A DNA stretch of 64,000 bases from Streptomyces sp. WMMB303 (GTDB lineage Bacteria > Actinomycetota > Actinomycetes > Streptomycetales > Streptomycetaceae): contig NZ_JARKIN010000001.1 of the NCBI RefSeq assembly GCF_029351045.1, positions 4,700,501-4,764,500 of the forward strand, in the 5' to 3' direction. Below are positions 9,301 to 17,510 of the stretch, piece by piece. Numbering within the stretch: position 1 is the first letter of the stretch; each line of letters begins with the position of its first letter. The notes beneath the pieces were generated by a model that was not told where the DNA came from, ran no database searches, and worked only from the letters and a program-made list of their open reading frames with translations. A program made the translations under genes and the position numbers.

Positions 9301-10513
9301 CACCTCCGGCACCCGGCGCTTCGACCTCGACGGGACGGGCCGGGTGACCGGCGTGCACGCGCACGGCTGGCGGGAGACCTACGCATACGACGCGGCTGGC
9401 AACCTCACGTCGGCCGAGGCCCCCGACCACCCCGCTCCGGGTGAACGCACTGTGGAGGGAACGCTCCTCCACCGCGCGGGCCGCACGGCGTACGCCCACG
9501 ACGCCGCCGGCCGCCGCATATCCAAGACAGTCCGGCTGCTGAACGGCCAGCAGCGCACCTGGACCTATACCTGGAACGCGGAGGATCGCCTGTCGGGGGT
9601 CACCACCCCGGACGGTGCGGAGTGGACGTACACGTACGACCCGTTGGGCCGCCGGGTCTCGAAGCACGGGCCGGACGACGAGGCGGTCGTCTTCGCTTGG
9701 GACGGCACGCGGGTGGCCGAGCGGACAGCGTCCGACGGCCGCACCACCACCTGGGACTACGCCCCCGACACCCACCGCCCCGTCGCCCAGACCGACCACA
9801 CCCCCCTTCTCCCCGAGCCGGGCTCTTCCCTCCTCACCAAGCTCACCGGCCCGACAGGCACCCGCCCCCGCTTCCAGGCCGTCCTCACCGACCAGACCGG
9901 AACCCCCACGGAGCTGATCTCCCCGACAGGCGAGGTCACCTGGCGTCACCGCACCACCCTCTGGGGCACCCCCCTCCCCCGCCCCACAGTGGAGGGCACC
10001 TCCGACTGCCCGCTCCGCTTCCCCGGCCAGCACGCCGACCCCGAATCCGGCCTGCACTACAACTACTTCCGTTACTACGACCCGGAAACCGCGCGCTACC
10101 TGACGCCCGACCCCCTGGGGCTCACCCCGGCACCCAACCCACACACGTACGTCCATAACTCCCATACTTGGATAGACCCGCTAGGGCTGAACGCCTGCGA
10201 GACGGCACGTAAAATTGACGCCGACAACCTCAAGATGACGCGCACGGTGGAACGTCGCCTTGACGATGTCGCCGACAAGCTCCAGAAAGACGGCGGGCGA
10301 GCAAAGATCCAGAACCGCCCTTTCACGGATTCATCCCTGACAGTGCGGGAGATCATGGCGGGAAGCAAGCCTAAAGCTGATCCGCGCGGCACCGAAGGAG
10401 CGGTCCGATGGGATACTCCCGGGAGCTTCCGTGGTCGTGAAGGAACATGGGAGCTGGTGATTGACGCGAATACCAACACCATCCTCCATTTCAACTTTGT
10501 AAGAGGTGAATAA
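6302..10513 (+). CDS. RHS/YD-repeat polymorphic toxin, type VII-like N-terminus
   Basis: A 1403-residue protein with GTG start. Domains in order: helical type-VII/WXG100-like region (1-~115, including GLIWPDGDEGKLRDAA); hydrophobic Ala/Gly-rich stretch (~116-200); DUF6531-type RHS entry domain (~259-330, GEPVDVATGAMFMQLTDLSL); about 30 YD repeats of the YDxxGRL kind (~460-1165); RHS core motif (~1199-1295, ending YDPETARYLTPDPLGL ... IDPLGL); and a variable tip of about 108 residues ending in WELVIDANTNTILHFNF. RHS shells encapsulate and release the tip toxin inside a competitor. The tip resembles small nuclease tips of actinobacterial RHS proteins; a BECR-type RNase fold is inference. The immunity gene overlaps the 3' end. 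Confidence 0.92.
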   Translation: MSALEKAWEILERMGLIWPDGDEGKLRDAAKAWRAFAKDAEEVQGDTNHSAQRILEVNSGEGVDAFETFWSRYVGRGEKGWLRSLPEAARDMAKMLDELADDIDGTKKQIRSEIVGSAAVIAAGIVLTGPTLGASDAAAAAAATGIVTLSIEKSTSLATRAAALVARIARGAVFAGVSSVAMDLAVAQPARILAGQQDGISLEEVSNAAKYGTLTGAVLGPFAPGPGARPPMMRPPASLREKLIPGKSARPTEKVPGAGEPVDVATGAMFMQLTDLSLPASLPLHFTRTHVSSYRAGVCFGPSWSSTLDEQVQLDPQGVVFAAADGMRLVYPVPEPGVPVLPEKGPRWPLEWDGKPDGVLTVTDPDSGVTRTFAHPGPTQDETTLRLPVESWQDRNGTRIEVDRDAAGIPSAVRHSGGYHLALETEGQRITALRLLEEAPSAYEREQAPAPGTLVMRYGYDEAGNLAEVINSSGKAMRFTYDGEGRMLSWTDRNGVWCRFTYDEAGRTVRTAGTDGIYNDTFTYDDTSCITTYIDSHGHRTVFRYNDDGQVVEETDPLGNTTHTEWDARGHDRLSHTDELGHTTRYTYDNDGNLAEILLPDGSHVSATYNHLRQPTTVTDPGGARWQHAYDELGNLTRHVDPTGAATSYAYNARGHLASLTDALGHTRHIGPNPAGLPATVTDALGHTTHISRDTFGRVTEITDPLGHVTRMAWTVEGKPRWREDAAGGRENWTWDAEGNLLTHTDPAGHTTRHTPGPWDMPVSREDADGAVYSFTYDSTLRLTRVTNPQGRHWDYAYDAAGRLISETDFNGVVLTYTVDPAGRLTARTNAAGQTLRFTHDALGRLTEQHDEDADTVTTYGYSTTGDLVRASGPDADMTLTRDAVGRVLSERVNERTTTFAYDLLGRCTRRTTPSGLTSTWTHDAEGQPAQLATEHGALSFIYDAVGRETERRTGDVVLTQQWDAADRVTRQTAHTASALLQHRDYTYRPDGHLTEIRELTSGTRRFDLDGTGRVTGVHAHGWRETYAYDAAGNLTSAEAPDHPAPGERTVEGTLLHRAGRTAYAHDAAGRRISKTVRLLNGQQRTWTYTWNAEDRLSGVTTPDGAEWTYTYDPLGRRVSKHGPDDEAVVFAWDGTRVAERTASDGRTTTWDYAPDTHRPVAQTDHTPLLPEPGSSLLTKLTGPTGTRPRFQAVLTDQTGTPTELISPTGEVTWRHRTTLWGTPLPRPTVEGTSDCPLRFPGQHADPESGLHYNYFRYYDPETARYLTPDPLGLTPAPNPHTYVHNSHTWIDPLGLNACETARKIDADNLKMTRTVERRLDDVADKLQKDGGRAKIQNRPFTDSSLTVREIMAGSKPKADPRGTEGAVRWDTPGSFRGREGTWELVIDANTNTILHFNFVRGE

Positions 10514-11000
10514 AATCAAGGCCCAGTGGCGCCCCGCTGCCTCCTTGCCGGGTGAGCTTGTCTACAGTCTCTCAGAGTATGGATTCCGCTTCCGGACCTC
10601 AGACGCGAAGGGTCTGCTGTCAGGCGAGAGCAACGACGGTTTTGCCAGCGTGTCGGTCGACACACTCCAGATCGAGGTGAGTGTTCAAACGGGCCGAGCC
10701 CTGTATGTATGGGGATACGATCCCTACACCGGCTGGCGGGGGGAAAATGTCAGCGCCCCCGAACCGCAACCAGGGCTCGTAATCCTGCATCCCCGTGAAC
10801 CCTTCGAAGACGGCATCTCCGTGTCGATTCCAGCTCAGCAATGGAACCGCAGGTTTGACCAATCCACTGGATGGTTCGCAGCCAGCCCACACGATGGAGA
10901 CGACGCGCAGTGGCACGTCGAAATCGCAACCGGAATTGTGCTGGGTGGCTCCACAGAAGGAATTAGATCAATCTACCTGAGGCCAACCTTCGAGGACTGA
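10506..11000 (+). CDS. probable immunity protein for the RHS toxin tip
   Basis: A 164-residue protein with no recognised domain. Its GTG start lies inside the last codons of the toxin gene (eight bases overlap), the toxin's own AAGAGG serving as ribosome site, so translation is coupled. Composition is mixed alpha/beta with many aromatic residues (YVWGYDPYTGWRGENV), and its G+C content is clearly lower than the chromosome, both usual for immunity genes that travel with exchangeable toxin tips. No signal peptide or membrane segment, so it should neutralise the toxin in the cytosol. The function is inferred from position only. Confidence 0.7.
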   Translation: MNKIKAQWRPAASLPGELVYSLSEYGFRFRTSDAKGLLSGESNDGFASVSVDTLQIEVSVQTGRALYVWGYDPYTGWRGENVSAPEPQPGLVILHPREPFEDGISVSIPAQQWNRRFDQSTGWFAASPHDGDDAQWHVEIATGIVLGGSTEGIRSIYLRPTFED

Positions 11001-11012
11001 TGGGCTCGTGCA

Positions 11013-11219
11013 TCAGATTCGGACCAGCCTCAACCACAGCGACGTTTTCTCAGCGAGCTTCACTTCCATTGCTGGCTGAGGACGAGGTACCGTGCGGGCT
11101 ACGGGGCCGATCCAGCATGGGCTGAGTGTGACGAGCTTGAGCGCTCGACAGCGTTCCTTGAACTCGGCTGACGTGCGTTCACCGAGCGGCCGAGACGCCC
11201 ACGACAAAGTAATCTTCAT
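11013..11219 (-). CDS. short ORF or gene remnant of unknown family
   Basis: A 68-codon frame on the minus strand beginning MKITLSWASRPLGERT and ending LWLRLVRI, convergent with the immunity gene. The protein looks natural (amphipathic, ending on a hydrophobic strand) and matches no family I can name. It is bounded 20 bases upstream by the 3' end of a transposase remnant, so it may be the surviving end of a longer gene cut by that element. No ribosome site is obvious. Confidence 0.35.
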   Translation of the reverse strand: MKITLSWASRPLGERTSAEFKERCRALKLVTLSPCWIGPVARTVPRPQPAMEVKLAEKTSLWLRLVRI

Positions 11220-11239
11220 GGAGAATGAGCATTTCCGAT

Positions 11240-11653
11240 CTACATCCTCCCGAGTGAAGATCGCTTGCGGATGACAACGAGGAGTGCGTGTATCAGGGGT
11301 GTGATGCGGTTCGGGCTGATCCGCACCGTGTCCAGCACGCGCCAGCGCTTGAGGACGGCGAAGGCCCGCTCCGCAGGGGCGCGGAGCTTCGCGAGGGCGG
11401 AGTTGGCCTGCTTCTCCCAGCCGTTGTTGCCCTTGCCTTTCGGGCGCTTGACCGGAGTGCGCACGGTGCGGCCGACACCTTGGTAGCCGCAGTCGACGGC
11501 GTCCTGTTTGACCCAGTTCCGCAGTCCCTCGGCGCTGACCCCGGTCTCGCGAGCCACCTCGGTAACGGTCCTGTTCGCGGAGCGGACTAGGGCGATCGCG
11601 TCGCGCTTGAACTCCTCGGTGTACCGCTTGCTGCGGTTGCTGCTGCTTCCCAC
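11240..11653 (-). pseudogene. chimeric transposase remnant: IS3 OrfA head, IS5-type tail
   Basis: One uninterrupted 137-codon frame built from two unrelated transposases. Residues 1-~52 (RYTEEFKRDAIALVRS ... GVSAEGLRNWVKQD) are the helix-turn-helix OrfA of an IS3-family element. From ~53 on (DCGYQGVGRTVRTPVKR ... RAPAERAFAVLKRWRVLD) it is the C-terminal third of an IS5/DDE_Tnp_4 transposase, including the ERA motif that holds the last catalytic glutamate. The fusion is in frame but lacks the other catalytic residues, so it cannot transpose. It separates the intact toxin locus from the displaced toxin tip. The IS3-side end lies near 11700, right where homology to the RHS gene resumes. Confidence 0.85.
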
Positions 11654-11722
11654 CTGGCACTACTTCCTCTGGAACCTCACATCCCAGTCTCCAGGTGCCC
11701 AACATCAAGGGGAAGGCTCAGA

Positions 11723-12448
11723 CGGTCGTCTTCGCTTGGGACGGCACGCGGGTGGCCGAGCGGACAGCGTCCGACGGCCGCACCACCACCTGGGACTACG
11801 CCCCCGACAGGCACCCGCCCGCTTCCAGGCCGTCCTCACCGACCAGACCGGAACCCCCACGGAGCTGATCTCCCCGACAGGCGAGGTCACCTGGCGTCAC
11901 CGCACCACCCTCTGGGGCACCCCCTCCCCCGCGCCACAGCGGAGGGCACCTCCGACTGCCCGCTCCGCTTCCCCGGCCAGTACGCCGACCCCGAAACCGG
12001 CCTCAACTACAACTACTTCCGCTACTACGACCCGGAGACGGCCCGGTATCTGACCCCGGACCCGCTCGGTCTCGTTCCAGCACCCAACCCGACCACGTAT
12101 GTCAAGAACGCTCTTTCTGAAATTGACCCTCTCGGGTTGGCCGGTTGCGGGATCGACTTGTCCAAGGCGACTCCGCACAGCGGAAGATTCCCGAAGACGG
12201 CAAATCCCGACGAGATCTTGGTGCGGCGAAAGGACGACGGAACCGTGACAGCGTATGCTGTCTATGACACTGAGGGGAAAACCTTGAAACGCGTGGACGT
12301 AGACCCAGACTCGAAGCCGCACGCAGGAATCCCGGCACCGCATGTCCTCGAGACGGAGAAACACGTAAACCCGAAAACAGGCGAAGAATTCAGGACCTGG
12401 AAAAAGATGCCACGCCCCGCCCGTCCCGATGAACTCCCACCTCTATAA
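11723..12448 (+). pseudogene. displaced RHS core fragment with second toxin tip
   Basis: From 11723 the DNA is a near copy of the RHS gene from 9684, through the core motif YDPETARYLTPDPLGL to the IDPLGL junction, then switches to a different C-terminal domain (12137-12448, ~103 residues, ending RPARPDELPPL). The copy is broken: an 86-base deletion between two CCCGACA copies (seen at 11803-11809), a two-base loss near 11818 and a one-base loss near 11925. The tip frame itself is open. It carries DEILVRRKDDGTVTAYAVYD, KRVDVD, PHVLETEKHVNPKTGEEF, a pattern I recall from a 'polymorphic toxin type 24'-like family; the name needs checking. No start codon serves it, so it is probably a silent cassette. 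Confidence 0.82.
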
Positions 12449-12494
12449 GGGAGAGATAACAGCAAGATCAGATCCATCAAACCGGGAGAATCAC

Positions 12495-12902
12495 GTGGAT
12501 CAACTGTACGATGATCTCGACTTCTTCGATTACGCTGCATATCGCCTGAATTTGTCAGACTGGGCAGCCGTCGCAAAAGTCTTCCATCCTCGCTTCATCG
12601 AAGTCTCTGGGTGCATCATCTGGGAACGTGCGTATGAGGAGCAAAATTTTTCGGACTGGTTTGAAAAACTCAATGGTGACGCCACGGCAGTAGAAAGTAC
12701 CTTGAATCAGCTAAGACTATGGCAACTTGTCGATAGCGACACGGGCAGTCCAGTCGAGATGGAATCTGAAAAGCAACTCGCACATGAGATTACTTTCTTC
12801 TGGAGAGCAGCTCTGGAGTCAGCCTATCCTGATAGAGATTTTGATGGAGGGGTCGTGGAAACCGATGACGGCCCTGTCATCAGGTTCGTCGTCCGCCGAT
12901 AG
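12495..12902 (+). CDS. probable immunity protein of the displaced toxin tip
   Basis: A 135-residue acidic protein (LYDDLDFFDYAAYRLNLSDW ... YPDRDFDGGVVETDDG), no known domain. It follows the displaced tip by 46 bases and is much poorer in G+C than the chromosome, like the first immunity gene. GTG at 12495 is preferred since GGGAGAA (12484-12490) precedes it; an ATG at 12429, overlapping the toxin stop, is an alternative. Because the toxin cassette has lost its start, this gene would either be kept as protection against kin carrying that tip or be decaying. Function inferred from position. Confidence 0.6.
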   Translation: MDQLYDDLDFFDYAAYRLNLSDWAAVAKVFHPRFIEVSGCIIWERAYEEQNFSDWFEKLNGDATAVESTLNQLRLWQLVDSDTGSPVEMESEKQLAHEITFFWRAALESAYPDRDFDGGVVETDDGPVIRFVVRR

Positions 12903-12924
12903 GCCAGCATAGAAACATGGTCAG

Positions 12925-12946
12925 ATAGCTCCTTGCAGGTAGCTAT
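12925..12946. terminator. stem-loop after second immunity gene
   Basis: Perfect six-base inverted repeat ATAGCT/AGCTAT around a ten-base loop, 22 bases past the immunity stop codon and 22 bases before the IS66 remnant's stop. There is no T-run, so termination is only a possibility; it could also be part of an IS end. Confidence 0.35.
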
Positions 12947-12968
12947 TCAGCAGGGTACGGCTGTGTGG

Positions 12969-14214
12969 TCACACGCCAGCGGGGGTGAGGGCGTGCGGGA
13001 TCCACGCCCCGGTGGTGAAGAGGCGTTTGAGGGCGTCGTAGCGTCCGATGCCCCACTTGCCGGCCGTGGATAAGTAGGACTGGACGATCGCGAAGTCCGC
13101 GAGTCCTTGGAGGGTGCGCCAGCAGCCGCCGGAGGAGCGTTGCTGGACCTTGGTGGGGCGGATGTCGCACTCGGACTGGTTGTTGGTGAAGGGGACGGCG
13201 AGGTCGGTGGCGAAGCGGAGGATGGCCTCGCGGTGGTTTCCGAAACGGCGGGCGAGGGTACGGGCGTGAGTGGCCAGTTCGCTTGTGCAGTGCCGGTTGT
13301 CGCTGCGGGCACGGGCCAGGGCTCCGGTGTAGAGGCGCTGGACGGCGGTCAGTTCATCGGCGCTCAGCGCGTGGCGGCCCGCTTGGCGTGCGGCGTGTGC
13401 GAGGCGGTTGGCCTCCAGCAGGGTGTCGGCCATCGCACGGGCCCACAACTGGCCTTCGGGGCGGGCTTCGTGGATGCCGCGCAGGTCGCGCAGCAGGTGG
13501 GCGCCGCACCAGGCGTGCAGGACGTTGTCCAGGTGGGTGTAGCCGGCGTAGCCGTCGCGGACCAGGATCCCGCTGAGGTAGGGCAGGACGTCCCCGGCGT
13601 CGATGGTGGCTGCGGAGCGGTCGCCGGTGTGCATGAGAGTGAGGTGTTCGGTGGCGGCGACGTGCAGGTAGCGGGTGGCGCCGGCGGTGCGAGTGAAGGT
13701 CTCGTCGGCGTGGACCACCGGGGCGGTGATGAGCAGGGCGCGGACGGCGGGCAGGAAGGTCTCTTCCAGCAGGCGGGCCGCACGCCCCCGCAGGGACGCG
13801 GCGAACCCGGTCGACACGCGCGCGGCGCACAGTTCCATGACCAGCAGCGTCGAGCGGTGCACCGGGATGTGGTGGCCCAGTACCGCGTCGGCGACCTTGG
13901 TGGTGATCTCGGGCCCGTACTGGGCCGGGCTCTCGATACCGGTGGGGAAGGCCCCCGCGGCCCTGATGCCGCAGCCTGGGCAGGGTTTGACCTCGGCCGC
14001 GTACTCGGTGACCTCGACGGGAGCGGGCTCGGGCAGGTCGAAGACCTGCCGTCGGCGCACCGCCGCCACCGGCACCTCGGCCAGTGGGGCAGCGCAGCCC
14101 GGGCACGAGGCCGGAGCGGGGATCGTGATCCGGTGGTCCGGTGCTTCGACCTGCCGCAGCGTGGTGCCCGGGTCTCCCGGCTGCTTGCCAGGCTTGCGGC
14201 CCGAAGGGGTACGT

Positions 14215-14230
<16 letters not shown>
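12969..14230 (-). pseudogene. IS66-family transposase, N-terminally truncated
   Basis: About 420 codons open in one frame. The N-terminal side shows GRKPGKQPGDPG and paired zinc-finger cysteines (CPGC, CPGCG), then the RRRQVFDLPEP segment of IS66 TnpC proteins. The DDE triad is present: HADET, RDGYAGY and NNQSECDIRP (Asp, Asp, Glu). The family normally has a further ~60-80 residues with a leucine-zipper/HTH part before GRKPGKQPG; here the frame instead runs into another transposase remnant near 14225 with no proper start (the first in-frame start, GTG at 14075, would cut the zinc finger). No TnpA or TnpB partner lies nearby. Inactive relic, though the catalytic core is intact. Confidence 0.85.
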
Positions 14231-15029
<799 letters not shown>

Positions 15030-15396
15030 CAGAAGACTCTATCCATCCGGCAGGCATCTCAACGAGTTTCACACAATCGATGCCGCAGAAAGCGCGCAGG
15101 TCAGCGAGGTTATCCACAGGCCGCCACCGGAGGTCTGGGACCCGTAGCGGCTCACGTCAGGGCAGACAGAAGCACCCCCGGCACACGCCACGGGATTTAC
15201 CACGCCCACGGCGCGCGCCGAAGGCGCGCTGCGCTGCTGACCTGCAATGCCGGGAATCGGACCGCCACAGCAGGGCCGACGAAGGACACCGCGGTCCCCC
15301 GGACGGGCGCGCACCGGCGGCGGCCGCGCGGGCCCGGCGGGAGACTCGGCGGGACGGTCGCCGCGGCAGCGGGCGAGGCGAAGGGCGTGAGCTGGG
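15030..15396. other. gap at right island edge, no gene supported
   Basis: 367 bases. The left part still has transposon-like composition and one perfect TTATCCACA (15110-15118). The right part is very G+C rich and has no open frame with codon bias. The boundary between island and core chromosome is likely around 15130-15180. Confidence 0.5.
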
Positions 15397-15924
15397 ATGA
15401 GCGTGGAACTGGGGATCTTCGTGGAGCGGGACGGGGAGCCGGCCGTACAGCTGGAGCGCGCGATCCCGGCGGGTGTGCTGGAGGTGTGGCAGGCGCTGAC
15501 GGAGCCGGGCCGGATGGCGGCCTGGTTCCCGTCGCCGACCGTGCACATGGAGCCGACGGTGGGCGGCCGGGTCGACTTCGCGGGCGATCCGTACGCCGAG
15601 GACCAGTCCGGCACGGTCCTGGAGTTCGACGCGCCCCACCGGCTCTCCTACACCTGGGGTGACGACGAACTGCTCTTCCGGCTCACCCGGCGCGGCGAGG
15701 GGTGCGTGCTCACCCTCACGGACGTGCTGGAGGCGCGGTCGGCGGCCGCCCGGAACGCGGCCGGCTGGGATGTGTGCCTGGACGAGTTGGTGAAGCTGCT
15801 CTCCGGCGGCACCCCCTCCGGGCCGCACGACGGCACGGCAACCGACTGGCGGGGGCGCTACGACGCCTACGTGGCCGCGGGCATGCCCTCCGGCGCTCCG
15901 GTGCCGGGCGGCGATCCCGGCTGA
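15397..15924 (+). CDS. SRPBCC (AHSA1-like) domain protein
   Basis: A 175-residue protein with the START/SRPBCC fold signature of the AHSA1 group: ERAIPAGVLEVWQALTEPGRMAAWFPSPT near the N-terminus, a central VDFAGDPY strand, and the DELVKLLSGG helix near the C-terminus that closes the cavity. Such proteins bind small hydrophobic ligands or act as cochaperone-like domains; in actinomycetes most are uncharacterised and often sit beside ArsR regulators, but none is seen here. ATG at 15397 with AAGGG eleven bases upstream. Convergent with the following MFS gene. Confidence 0.85.
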   Translation: MSVELGIFVERDGEPAVQLERAIPAGVLEVWQALTEPGRMAAWFPSPTVHMEPTVGGRVDFAGDPYAEDQSGTVLEFDAPHRLSYTWGDDELLFRLTRRGEGCVLTLTDVLEARSAAARNAAGWDVCLDELVKLLSGGTPSGPHDGTATDWRGRYDAYVAAGMPSGAPVPGGDPG

Positions 15925-15966
15925 GCCGCGCGCCGGGTCAAGGCCGGCGGCGGACCGCTTACCGCG

Positions 15967-17103
15967 TCACCGCCAGCGGCGGGCGACGTACAGCGTCCAG
16001 CAGGTGAGCGCGGCGCACAGGATGCCGCCCGCGGCGAAGACGGTGGCGTGCCGTCCGTCCTGGAGGAGGGACGAGGTGAGGCCGACCGTCGCGGAGCTGG
16101 AGAGTATGGCCGAGGCCGAGAAGAGCGACACAGCGCGGCCCCGGACGGGGGCCGGGAGCAGCCAGGGCAGCCAGGTCTGCAGCGTGGTGTGGAGGTAGCT
16201 CCAGGCGGTCCCCAGCAGTGCGGCGCACAGCATCAGGACGGCGGTGCCCGGGACCAGCGCGGCCAGGAGGGCGCCGGTGACCCCCATCGACCCGCCGGTG
16301 GCCAGCAGCCGCATGGGGCCCCACACGCGCGCGTGGCGGCGCAGCACCAGCGTGCTGGTGAGCACGCCGAGCGCGTAGATGACCAGGACGGCGGAGGTGG
16401 AGGCCTGGCTTCCGACGGTGGCCAGGGCGGGGGCGAGGAGGGCGGGCAGTCCGAGCATCACCGCTCCCTCGGCGGCGCCGAGGCCGAGCACCGTGCAGTA
16501 CGCGGCGGAGGTCCGTCCCGGTACGGCGTCCGGCGGGTCCTCGTACGCGCCGCCGATGTCCACGCGGACGGGCGCCGAGCGGGTGGCGGCCCGGATCCGG
16601 CAGACGGTGACCGCGGTGAGCAGGGCGATGACGGCGAACGCCGGCCGCCACGAGCCGCAGCGCAGCACGGTGTCCGCGAGGACCGGCGAGGCGATGCCGC
16701 TGGCGGCGGTGACGGAGGTGAGGGTGGCGAACGCGCGCTGTCTGGCCTGCGCGGGCCGCAGGGAGCCGTAGTAGAGCGAGACCGAGGGGATGACGGTGGC
16801 GAAGCCCGCACCGGCGGTGGCGCGCAGCGCGATCCACCAGCCGGGGCCGGGACACAGCGCCGAGCCCACGGAGGCGGCCGCCGCCACCAGCAGTCCGGTG
16901 CGCAGGCTGCGGCCCGGCCCGTAGCGGTCGGCCAGCCAGCCCCACAGCGGCAGCGCGAGCCCCTGCCCGAGCGAGTAGGCGGCGAGGCCGGTGGTGACGG
17001 TGGCGATGTCGGTGTGCCAGGCCGTCGCGAGGGCGGCGAGCAGGGGCGCGGCCAAGTGCCAGTCGGCGTTGCCGAGGGCGGCTGCCCAGCGCAGCGCGGA
17101 CAT
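15967..17103 (-). CDS. MFS transporter, 12-TM
   Basis: A 378-residue membrane protein with about 12 hydrophobic segments. MFS motif A appears in modified form as GWLADRYGPGRSLRTG after the second segment; the central cytoplasmic loop (RIRAATRSAPVRVD... ) is short. It lacks the DHA2 motif, so it is unrelated to the pump at 1-2.5 kb. Such short MFS proteins export drugs or metabolites; no substrate can be inferred. ATG start at 17103. It is divergent, across 407 bases, from the ABC-class ATPase gene and convergent with the SRPBCC gene. Confidence 0.85.
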   Translation of the reverse strand: MSALRWAAALGNADWHLAAPLLAALATAWHTDIATVTTGLAAYSLGQGLALPLWGWLADRYGPGRSLRTGLLVAAAASVGSALCPGPGWWIALRATAGAGFATVIPSVSLYYGSLRPAQARQRAFATLTSVTAASGIASPVLADTVLRCGSWRPAFAVIALLTAVTVCRIRAATRSAPVRVDIGGAYEDPPDAVPGRTSAAYCTVLGLGAAEGAVMLGLPALLAPALATVGSQASTSAVLVIYALGVLTSTLVLRRHARVWGPMRLLATGGSMGVTGALLAALVPGTAVLMLCAALLGTAWSYLHTTLQTWLPWLLPAPVRGRAVSLFSASAILSSSATVGLTSSLLQDGRHATVFAAGGILCAALTCWTLYVARRWR

Positions 17104-17510
17104 GGTGCCCCCTCTCTCGCGCTGGTCCCGGTGGTCGGCCGGGGGGCGTGGGAAGCCGTCCTTGCAACGACCCCCTAGAACGAGAGAATATGGGCGTTTT
17201 CCCCAAGAAGAGGGCGAGTGGCAGAATTTGACCCCTTCTGGGGATGCTTGGCCGCACCGACCGGCACTCCCGCTCCTTCCCGCTCCCCGGCTGCTTCCCG
17301 ATCGCTCCGCGGCTGCGGGGCGGCGGAGCCCCGAACCGCGGGCAGGTTTCGGCCCGGTCGGTTCGGCACCGTATCGTCGGGTTCCGCGCGGCTCCGGTGC
17401 CCGGCACGGCGGCCACCGGACCGCACCACGGTCGGCGGCCGCAGCACACCCGGCGCCGGCATCACAGCCGACGGAGAGCAGCCGGAGACACAGGAAGGCA
17501 GGCGAGCGGC
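17104..17510. other. divergent gap, MFS gene and ABC-class ATPase
   Basis: 407 bases. The left third (17165-17250) is A+T richer, with CCCCTTCTGGGG as a short dyad at about 17230, and is the likely promoter area for one or both genes. The right two-thirds is open in several frames but has no sensible start or composition; translating it upstream of the ATPase gives an Arg/His-rich tail unlike the family. Confidence 0.45.

Noticed and set aside
7130..10165. 1011-codon minus-strand open frame opposite the RHS toxin
   Set aside because: Mirror of the YD repeats; low-complexity Val/Gly/Arg protein without motifs.
15110..15118. Perfect DnaA-box-like TTATCCACA
   Set aside because: Only one copy, no AT-rich unwinding region and no dnaA/dnaN nearby, so not an origin.
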